Positions 1 through 4,777 of a stretch of 14,491 bases of DNA are shown here, one piece after another. A program made the translations under genes and the position numbers. The stretch's first letter is position 1; each line of letters begins with the position of its first letter. The DNA comes from Nitrospinota bacterium (GTDB lineage: Bacteria > Nitrospirota > Thermodesulfovibrionia > Thermodesulfovibrionales > UBA1546): assembly GCA_018896985.1 (NCBI GenBank), contig JAHILQ010000084.1:1-14491 (forward strand), written 5' to 3'. Under the pieces are notes generated by a model. The model worked only from the letters and a program-made list of their open reading frames with translations, was not told the DNA's origin and did no database searches.

Positions 1-264
1 TGCAGCGCCGTAAAACGTTATAAGATATTTGTATCCTGAAAGTTCCTTATTAAGATTCTCCGGTGAAAGGCCGTTGCCTCTGACAAAGCACCTGTAATCA
101 CAGCCGTCATACATGCCTACAACAGTTACATATCCGCCCTTGACAAAGACAAATTCCATGTTGGTTGTGAGGTCTGTGAACGCCCCCCTTTGTTCCCCAT
201 TGCCAATGGAGGGAGCGGTTGATACAAATGCAAGGATAAACAGGGCTATTAAAATCTTACGCAT
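1..264 (-). CDS. Exported protein of unknown function (N-terminal part, runs off the window)
   Basis: The first 88 codons of a minus-strand gene are visible; the remainder lies beyond position 1. The ATG at 264-262 is preceded by GGAGGG five bases upstream, a good ribosome binding site. The product starts with a signal peptide (MRKILIALFILAFVSTAPS), so it is exported. The mature part contains the stretch NMEFVFVKGGYVTVVG, which resembles the opening of formylglycine-generating-enzyme/sulfatase-modifying domains, but the next residues (two cysteines in GCDYRC) do not follow that family closely. I therefore leave the function open. A candidate promoter lies about 50-75 bases upstream. It is downstream of rho in the same direction but separated from it by 123 bases. 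Confidence 0.6.
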   Translation of the reverse strand, partial: MRKILIALFILAFVSTAPSIGNGEQRGAFTDLTTNMEFVFVKGGYVTVVGMYDGCDYRCFVRGNGLSPENLNKELSGYKYLITFYGAA

Positions 265-310
265 CTTAACCCTCCAGAACTACTTATTTACGATTGAATA
301 TACTGAAAAA

Positions 311-340
311 ACAATACTGAAATATAGCAGGGGATGTCAA
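311..340 (-). promoter_or_regulatory. Candidate sigma-70 promoter for the exported protein
   Basis: On the minus strand a perfect -35 TTGACA (340-335) is followed after 18 bases by TATTGT (316-311), a 4/6 match to the -10 consensus. Transcription would begin near 304 and leave a leader of about 40 bases before the ATG at 264. The same TTGACA hexamer recurs before several genes in this window. Confidence 0.45.
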
Positions 341-387
341 GGTAATTTTCACATCGCCTTATCATAAATACAGAAAAATTGAGGGTT

Positions 388-1647
388 CTATTTATTCATC
401 ATATCAAGAAAGTCCTTGTTGGCCTTTGTGCCTGTAAGCTTGCCAAGCAGAAACTCCATGCTTTCAACAGTGCTCAGAGGGTTTAAGACCTTCCGCAGTA
501 TCCACATCTTATTGAGAACATCCTTATCAACAAGCAACTCCTCTTTTCTTGTGCCTGATGCGTTTATGTCTATGGTCGGGAATATCCTCTTATCAACGAG
601 CTTCCTGTCTAAGTGAAGCTCCATATTGCCTGTGCCTTTGAATTCTTCAAAGATAACGTCATCCATTCTGCTTCCTGTATCAACAAGCGCTGTGGCAATT
701 ATTGTAAGGCTGCCGCCGTTTTCAATATTCCGGGCAGCGCCGAAAAATCTCTTTGGTCTCTGAAGGGCATTTGAGTCAAGCCCTCCTGACAAAACCTTCC
801 CGCTTGTTGGCATAATTGCATTATAAGCCCTTGCAAGCCTTGTTACGCTGTCAAGAAGAATAACTACATCTCGCTTGCTTTCCACAAGCCTTTTTGCCCT
901 TTCTATAACCATCTCGGCGACCTGGCAGTGCCTCTGAGGCGGCTCATCAAATGTTGAACTTATTATCTCTGCTGTCGGGACCTGTCTTTTCCAGTCAGTA
1001 ACCTCTTCAGGCCTTTCGTCTATCAGGAGGATTATCAGATGTATCTCTCTGTGGTTAGTTTTTGTAGCCTTTGCTATTGACTGCAGAAGCATTGTCTTCC
1101 CTGTTCTCGGCGCTGCAACTATCATCCCCCTCTGCCCTTTGCCGACAGGAGCTATAAGATCCATTACCCTTGTTGAATAATCACTTGTGTCATATTCAAG
1201 CTTTATTCTTTCTGTCGGATAATACGGTGTAAGGTTGTCAAAAAGCGTTCTGTTTATGCTGTCTTCAGGAGATTCATGGTTTACTGCCTCTACTTTGAGG
1301 AGCGCAAAATATCTTTCGCTCTCCTTGGGAGGTCTTATCTGGCCTGAAACGAGGTCGCCTGTCCTCAAAATAAATCTGCGGATCTGGGAAGGCGAAACAT
1401 AAATATCATCAGGGCCCGGAAGATAACTGTAATCAGGTGAGCGGAGGAATCCAAAACCGTCAGGCAGTATTTCAAGAACGCCCTCCCCGAACACATTTCC
1501 TGTCTTTTCAGCCTGCGCCTGAAGTATTGCAAATATGAGATCCTGCTTCCTCATGCCTGATGCGCCTTCAACATTAAGGGTCTTTGCAACAGTGGTAAGC
1601 TCGTCAATGGTGTTTTCTTTTAGCTCTGAAATAGATATGTTATTCAT
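388..1647 (-). CDS. rho: Transcription termination factor Rho
   Basis: This is the ATP-dependent RNA helicase that ends transcription at Rho-dependent sites. At 419 residues it has the usual length without a large insertion. An N-terminal Rho helix domain (about 5-45) is followed by a cold-shock-like RNA-binding domain (about 52-125, with LPDGFGFLRS and DIYVSPSQIRRF). The ATPase domain has Walker A APRTGKT (179-185), the catalytic glutamate in DERPEEV (211-217), Walker B VVILLDS with Asp266, and the Q-loop SGKVLSGGLD. The ATG at 1647 has GAGGAG six bases upstream. It is transcribed divergently from queF. A TTGACA at 1808-1803 could be its -35, but the -10 match is weak. If that promoter is used, the leader includes the hairpin at 1714-1750. 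No clear intrinsic terminator follows the stop. Confidence 0.98.
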   Translation of the reverse strand: MNNISISELKENTIDELTTVAKTLNVEGASGMRKQDLIFAILQAQAEKTGNVFGEGVLEILPDGFGFLRSPDYSYLPGPDDIYVSPSQIRRFILRTGDLVSGQIRPPKESERYFALLKVEAVNHESPEDSINRTLFDNLTPYYPTERIKLEYDTSDYSTRVMDLIAPVGKGQRGMIVAAPRTGKTMLLQSIAKATKTNHREIHLIILLIDERPEEVTDWKRQVPTAEIISSTFDEPPQRHCQVAEMVIERAKRLVESKRDVVILLDSVTRLARAYNAIMPTSGKVLSGGLDSNALQRPKRFFGAARNIENGGSLTIIATALVDTGSRMDDVIFEEFKGTGNMELHLDRKLVDKRIFPTIDINASGTRKEELLVDKDVLNKMWILRKVLNPLSTVESMEFLLGKLTGTKANKDFLDMMNK

Positions 1648-1713
1648 ATTTAACTCCTCTTAGGGATTTTCTCTTGCCTATGGCTCGTAGAGTGGTTTTT
1701 TATATTTAATAAT

Positions 1714-1750
1714 AAAACCCGGTAGGCATTGCCTATCCTGAGGGGGTTTT
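1714..1750. promoter_or_regulatory. Nested hairpin between rho and queF
   Basis: An outer 7-bp arm pair, AAAACCC (1714-1720) and GGGTTTT (1744-1750), encloses an inner 7-bp stem, GGTAGGC (1721-1727) and GCCTATC (1731-1737), with a 3-base loop and one G-T pair. It looks like an intrinsic terminator when read on the plus strand, where it ends in T residues. No gene upstream needs terminating in either direction, because the flanking genes diverge. It may act in the leader of rho or of queF, or at the DNA level. It does not match the preQ1 riboswitch pattern as I know it. Confidence 0.5.
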
Positions 1751-1814
1751 TACAATAAAAGAACTGCTGCTGGATAAAGCTTACTAAAATATATTTGCTT
1801 TTGTCAATACCTGC

Positions 1815-2198
1815 GTGTTAAATTTTTCTATGCGCTACGGAGAAAAGGCTATAAAAACGGCACGGTTAGAGCTGTGGGACAATCCCTGCTCTGAAAAAGA
1901 CTATGAAATTAATATAAGTTTTTCTGAATTCACATGCCTCTGCCCACGCTCAGGCTATCCTGACTTTGCAACGATAGCCATAAAATATGTCCCTGACAGA
2001 AAAATTGTGGAATTAAAGTCGCTTAAGCTTTATCTGAATTCATTCCGCAATATGCGTATCTCGCATGAAGAGGCAACGAACAAGATTTATTCAGAACTTG
2101 AAAAGAAATTAAAACCAAGATTTCTTGAAGTCGCCGGCGATTTTAATCCGAGGGGGAATGTGAAGACTGTTATAAAAGTTTCCAGTGACAGTGATTAG
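1815..2198 (+). CDS. queF: NADPH-dependent 7-cyano-7-deazaguanine (preQ0) reductase
   Basis: QueF reduces the nitrile of preQ0 to the amine preQ1 in queuosine tRNA modification, in the cytoplasm. The product is a single T-fold domain of 127 residues from the GTG at 1815, or 122 from the ATG at 1830. It matches the short (type I) form. The catalytic cysteine sits in TCLCPRSGYPDF (Cys43 from the GTG), with the partner Asp50 in PDF. The substrate and NADPH region ELKSLKLYLNSFRN and the C-terminal LEVAGDFNPRGN are conserved. Neither start has a clear Shine-Dalgarno sequence. It is the only plus-strand gene I accept here and is not beside other que genes. Its last four codons (SDSD) and stop lie in a short duplication, AGTGACAGTG at 2184-2193 and 2197-2206. 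Confidence 0.95.
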   Translation: MLNFSMRYGEKAIKTARLELWDNPCSEKDYEINISFSEFTCLCPRSGYPDFATIAIKYVPDRKIVELKSLKLYLNSFRNMRISHEEATNKIYSELEKKLKPRFLEVAGDFNPRGNVKTVIKVSSDSD

Positions 2199-2373
2199 TG
2201 ACAGTGTTCACTATCAAAAAATAATTACTAATAAGTGCAAAAGTATGGCAACATGACTGTCATTCCCGCTTGTCGGGAATCTTTCTTTTTCTGAATGATT
2301 GCGGACAAGCCGCAATGACAAAAAGGTCCGCACATGTCTTCTTACTTATGACCGTATTAGTAACTGACACTAA
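2184..2373. repeat. Palindromic, MITE-like repeat between convergent queF and trpF
   Basis: The core is two 23-base arms in inverted orientation, 2259-2281 and 2297-2319. Each begins or ends with GTCATT/AATGAC and each folds into its own hairpin (CCCG...CGGG and GCGG...CCGC). When the arms are aligned, the four differences are all compensatory within the hairpins. Outer flanks also match imperfectly in inverted orientation (TTAGTG-CAGT near 2195-2206 and ACTGACACTAA near 2357-2367). The outer flanks run into the ends of both genes. No transposase is present. Confidence 0.6.
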
Positions 2374-2993
2374 ATACTGACACGCTTCGCCTTTTCGATA
2401 AAAAGCTTCATCTTCTTGTGGTCTTTTCTGCCTTTCTCTGCCTCAACGCCGCTGCTTACGTCAACAGCATAAGGAAGAACCAAGCGTACTGCCTTCTCTA
2501 TGTTTGCAGGGGTCAACCCTCCAGCAAGGATAACCCTGCCGAATTTCTTTGCCTCTACTGCAATGTCCCAGTTGAATATCTGACCCGTGCCACCAAACAT
2601 TTCAGGCGTGTATGTGTCAAGCAGAAAGGCTGAAACTTTATCTTTGTATTTAGAGATTATTTCAAGATTATCAATGGACTTAACCCTTATTGCCTTTATA
2701 ACTAAATGTTCAGATAATTTGCATGCATTCGGAGGCTCTTCACCGTGAAGCTGGATTATATCTATTCCTGCCTGAGAAACCGTTTTCTTTATGGTATTTT
2801 TATCCTCATTTACAAACACACCCACCGTTGAGATGAATGGAGGGAGCCTTTTTATTATTTTTCCTGTATTTGCAGGTGAAATGTACCGTGGACTATTTTT
2901 GAAAAATACAAAACCCAGCGCATCAGCGCCAAAATCCGCTGCTGCCATTGCGTCATCAAGACTTGTTATACCGCATATTTTAACCTTCACCAT
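2370..2993 (-). CDS. trpF: Phosphoribosylanthranilate isomerase
   Basis: TrpF catalyses the Amadori rearrangement of phosphoribosylanthranilate to CdRP in tryptophan synthesis. The 207-residue (beta/alpha)8 barrel has the usual length. The general base Cys7 lies in VKICGIT, and the general acid Asp126 in FLLDTYTPEMFGGTG. The phosphate-binding segments ILAGGLTPANI and DVSSGVE are intact. It stands alone, without trpB, trpC or trpA beside it. A TATAAT with an extended TG element ends only nine bases before the ATG, and no ribosome binding site is visible, so the transcript may be nearly leaderless. The stop abuts the palindromic repeat, and the last codons (RVSI) may have been altered by it. 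Confidence 0.96.
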   Translation of the reverse strand: MVKVKICGITSLDDAMAAADFGADALGFVFFKNSPRYISPANTGKIIKRLPPFISTVGVFVNEDKNTIKKTVSQAGIDIIQLHGEEPPNACKLSEHLVIKAIRVKSIDNLEIISKYKDKVSAFLLDTYTPEMFGGTGQIFNWDIAVEAKKFGRVILAGGLTPANIEKAVRLVLPYAVDVSSGVEAEKGRKDHKKMKLFIEKAKRVSI

Positions 2994-3001
2994 ATATGCG
3001 A

Positions 3002-3010
3002 ATTATAGCA
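3002..3010 (-). promoter_or_regulatory. Extended -10 promoter of trpF
   Basis: TGCTATAAT on the minus strand (3010-3002) is a perfect -10 with the extended TG motif. No good -35 is seen 17 bases upstream, as is usual for extended -10 promoters. The predicted start near 2995 is almost at the trpF ATG (2993). Confidence 0.5.
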
Positions 3011-3089
3011 CAAAATACCAGTCGAACATTATATGGCACTATATTAATTCTAAACCCGATTCACTTGTCAGTAAAAAATTTTCTCCTGC

Positions 3090-3112
3090 AAAATAGGCGC
3101 TGTCCCTATTAT
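3090..3112. repeat. Copy of the GCTGTCCC short palindrome
   Basis: AATAGGCGCTGTCCCTATT has 6-base arms AATAGG/CCTATT around the centre. It overlaps the stop codon of the lipoprotein gene. It belongs to the same family as the three copies at 4519-4694, where the left arm is AATAGT. Confidence 0.6.
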
Positions 3113-3579
3113 TGTGGTGTAGGCTGTGAACTGTGAATCGTCCTTTCTGTCTTTATATTCATCGCTGTTATAACCCATTTTTTATCTTTCTTCTTTTGCA
3201 AGATATATTCCATCTCATAGTAAATCCCTGAAGCAGGCAGGACTGCCTGTCTGGTCTTCAAGTTACGATATTCGTATATCCAGTCCTCTGAAGTCATGAC
3301 ATTTGCAGTGTTTCCAGATATGGTAATATTTTTGAATTTGATGCCCTTAATCTTGCCGTCCATGTACACATTGGAGTCATGCCATGAAGCGATCCAGAGA
3401 TTAAGTTTTTCTCTCTCCTTTTGTGCCAATATACCCTTCAATGTCTCCACATCACCGGTCTTTGCAGCTTTGATAAGCATCTTGTTGTAGCTAATAATAA
3501 CATCTTTGATTAATGCTTTATCCTGCGCCTTTTCCAACTCACTGCAGGTGGATAAAAATAATACAGCAAGAACTAACAT
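3109..3579 (-). CDS. Small lipoprotein with an NTF2/SnoaL-like domain
   Basis: From the ATG at 3579 the product is 156 residues with a lipoprotein signal, MLVLAVLFLSTC, the cysteine being the lipidation site. The rest (ALIKDVIISYNKMLIKAAKTG..., ending in a strand such as KKWVITAMNIK) has the helix-helix-sheet look of NTF2-like or IMS-type domains. The function is unknown. The open frame continues to 3654, but the upstream codons give RLLRFARND, the peptide typically produced by reading through a GTCATTGCGAG repeat, so they probably arose by insertion. The chosen ATG has no good ribosome binding site; starts at 3630 or 3654 are alternatives. The C-terminal codons (HSSQ) come from a GTTCACA heptamer repeat, and the stop lies in another short palindrome. 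Confidence 0.65.
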   Translation of the reverse strand: MLVLAVLFLSTCSELEKAQDKALIKDVIISYNKMLIKAAKTGDVETLKGILAQKEREKLNLWIASWHDSNVYMDGKIKGIKFKNITISGNTANVMTSEDWIYEYRNLKTRQAVLPASGIYYEMEYILQKKKDKKWVITAMNIKTERTIHSSQPTPQ

Positions 3580-3600
3580 CAGTGTTCGTAATGCAAAATT

Positions 3601-3769
3601 GTCATTGCGAGCGAAGCGAAGCAATCTCATGGTTCGGTATACAAGTCCCTCCATTCTGAATTAATGCTATTAATCAGCTTTTCTTTTTTAGCCCTCGAAC
3701 CACCCTTGATTTGTTTTTCTTCTGTTCCGAGCCTGTCTTAAGATTGCTTTGCCTTCGGCTCGCAATGAC
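3601..3769. repeat. Inverted-repeat element (GTCATTGCGAG family)
   Basis: Arms at 3601-3627 and 3741-3769 are inverted copies starting GTCATTGCGAGC and ending GCAATCT. Each arm is itself a partial hairpin. About 113 bases of non-coding sequence lie between them. The left arm lies at the 5' end of the lipoprotein gene and the right arm ends 11 bases from the broken DUF2283 gene. This is a common type of dispersed palindrome in anaerobe genomes; no transposase is encoded. Confidence 0.65.
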
Positions 3770-3780
3770 ATTAGTATTAG

Positions 3781-3876
3781 CTACATCAAATCAGAAACTT
3801 CTACAACACCTGAGGGATTTTCATCTGAAAGTTTTATGTAGGCAGCATCTACCTCTTTGTCATAATATATTTTCAT
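3781..3876 (-). pseudogene. DUF2283-type protein, truncated
   Basis: An ATG at 3876 with a strong ribosome binding site (AAGGAGAGAAGGAA) opens a 31-codon frame starting MKIYYDKEVDAAYIKLSD, the characteristic start of DUF2283 proteins. Family members run to about 60-70 residues; here the frame stops at TAG 3783-3781, 12 bases before the repeat arm, so the C-terminal half appears to have been lost. The ATG overlaps the TGA of the preceding DUF4258-like remnant (ATGA). DUF4258 and DUF2283 genes commonly occur as a pair of toxin-antitoxin type. I consider the truncation likely and the family call good for such a short piece. Confidence 0.65.
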
Positions 3877-3995
3877 TTCCTTCTCTCCTTTTTTAAAGGA
3901 TACGCTGTTATAACAATTTTACTCCCTTCTTCTATTGAAAATACAACTTTTAATGGATAACCATATTTTCTGATAACGCATAATTGATTTCCAGC
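3873..3995 (-). pseudogene. DUF4258-type (RelE-like) gene, C-terminal remnant
   Basis: Forty codons without a start codon of their own begin immediately after the hicA stop and in the same frame. They read like the C-terminal half of a DUF4258 protein: CVIRKYGYPLKVVFS followed by KIVITAYPLKKERRK and TGA. The expected N-terminal half, with its histidine and helix, is absent. The TGA overlaps the ATG of the DUF2283 remnant, the usual coupling of this pair. The junction suggests a deletion that joined hicBA to the tail of a second module. Confidence 0.6.
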
Positions 3996-4211
3996 CTAAG
4001 CCTTCTCCCATTCCTCATTACTTATGCCTGCCTGTCTGAGTATCTCCTTAATAAGACTTATGTGTATATCTCCGCTTCCGTGTGGATTAGGGATACGAAT
4101 TTTCTTTTGACCTTTAGTCATAAATTGATGTTTTCCTCCAGAAAATGGCCCTGCGTATCCCAACTATCTGAATTTCCTGATTATTTCCCTTCTTGAAATA
4201 GAAGAAGGCAT
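3996..4211 (-). pseudogene. hicA: HicA-type mRNA interferase toxin, interrupted by an in-frame stop
   Basis: HicA toxins are small double-stranded-RNA-binding-fold ribonucleases. The 71-codon frame from the ATG at 4211 is complete in layout: ISRREIIRKFR, then GGKHQFM with the catalytic histidine, IRIPNPHG, and a C-terminal IKEILRQAGISNEEW. Codon 16 (4166-4164) is TAG, one base from CAG or AAG, so the full toxin should not be made unless the stop is read through or translation restarts at the later ATG (MTKGQKK). The reading frame is otherwise undamaged, which suggests a recent loss. It starts nine bases after the hicB stop, as expected of a hicBA operon with hicB first. Confidence 0.8.
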
Positions 4212-4220
4212 CAGATGTTA

Positions 4221-4466
4221 TTAGACAGTTGCCACTTCTTTGATATTTATATCAATGCCTTTTATTATAGGGATAGGGTCTTTATCTTGTATTTTTAAGA
4301 TAAGCCACTCCTCTAAAACCTCCATAAGCTCTTTTCTGCATCCTTCAACCGAATTTCCATTTACCCAAACACCCTCAAAACCTGGAATCTCAGCAAACCA
4401 AGTTCCATCATCTAACCTTTTGTATTCTGCTTTTTCTATTGCTGTTTGAATATACTCAATTAACAC
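4221..4466 (-). CDS. hicB: HicB family antitoxin
   Basis: This 81-residue protein has the HicB partial RNase-H-like fold signature: a strand-rich start with DDGTWFAEIPGFEGVW, a turn (VNGNSVEGC), then a helix KELMEVLEEWLIL and a C-terminal strand. It should bind HicA, and usually also the operator. No separate DNA-binding domain (ribbon-helix-helix or HTH) is evident. The start is GTG at 4466, with AAGGAG nine bases upstream. The antitoxin frame is intact although its partner is interrupted. Confidence 0.85.
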   Translation of the reverse strand: MLIEYIQTAIEKAEYKRLDDGTWFAEIPGFEGVWVNGNSVEGCRKELMEVLEEWLILKIQDKDPIPIIKGIDINIKEVATV

Positions 4467-4518
4467 AACCTATTTCTCCTTTTTCCGTAGTCTACCTCTT
4501 TCTATCCATTTTCTTCAC

Positions 4519-4694
4519 AAAAATAGTCGCTGTCCCTATTTTTTGTTTTTCCATAGACACTTAGGATAGCATCTCCTTTCCTGCTCTCCCAAGTGTTGCA
4601 TTTCATTATTGAACTGGCGTAGCTGTAAAATGCCTGAAAGATTAAAATAGTCGCTGTCCCTATTTTATTTCCAAATAGTCGCTGTCCCTATTTT
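4519..4694. repeat. Cluster of three GCTGTCCC short repeats with an internal hairpin
   Basis: AATAGTCGCTGTCCCTATT occurs three times in the same orientation, at 4519-4544, 4644-4666 and 4673-4694 including flanking A and T runs. A fourth relative lies at 3090-3112. Between the first two copies is a hairpin, ACACTT (4557-4562) pairing with AAGTGT (4591-4596), with further GGA/TCC pairs inside. Motifs of this kind are often spread by RAYT/REP-associated transposases; none is encoded in the window. With the adjacent tandem repeat this is the content of the otherwise gene-free gap 4467-4777. Confidence 0.7.
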
Positions 4695-4730
4695 CTTTCC
4701 CCTATTTTCTTTCCCTCTATTTTCTTTCCC
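4687..4730. repeat. Short tandem repeat, about three units of 14-16 bases
   Basis: The unit CCTATTTTCTTTCC appears at 4687-4700 and 4701-4714, and with slight change at 4715-4730. It grows out of the right end of the last GCTGTCCC repeat and probably arose by slippage there. It lies just downstream of the large cytochrome gene. Confidence 0.65.
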
Positions 4731-4777
4731 TATGCTGCAAAACAGCAGGGTAATTACTCTAATTTTCTCCTTAACCC

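Noticed and set aside
113..367. Plus-strand open frame at the window start
   Set aside because: It overlaps a minus-strand gene with a signal peptide and strong ribosome binding site, and has no features of its own.
1648..1814. preQ1 riboswitch upstream of queF
   Set aside because: I looked for the short stem-loop with A-rich tail of type I and for the type II pattern and found neither; the only structure is the nested hairpin.
4519..4730. CRISPR array
   Set aside because: The repeats are short, irregularly spaced, T-rich and partly palindromic, with no spacers of constant length and no cas genes.
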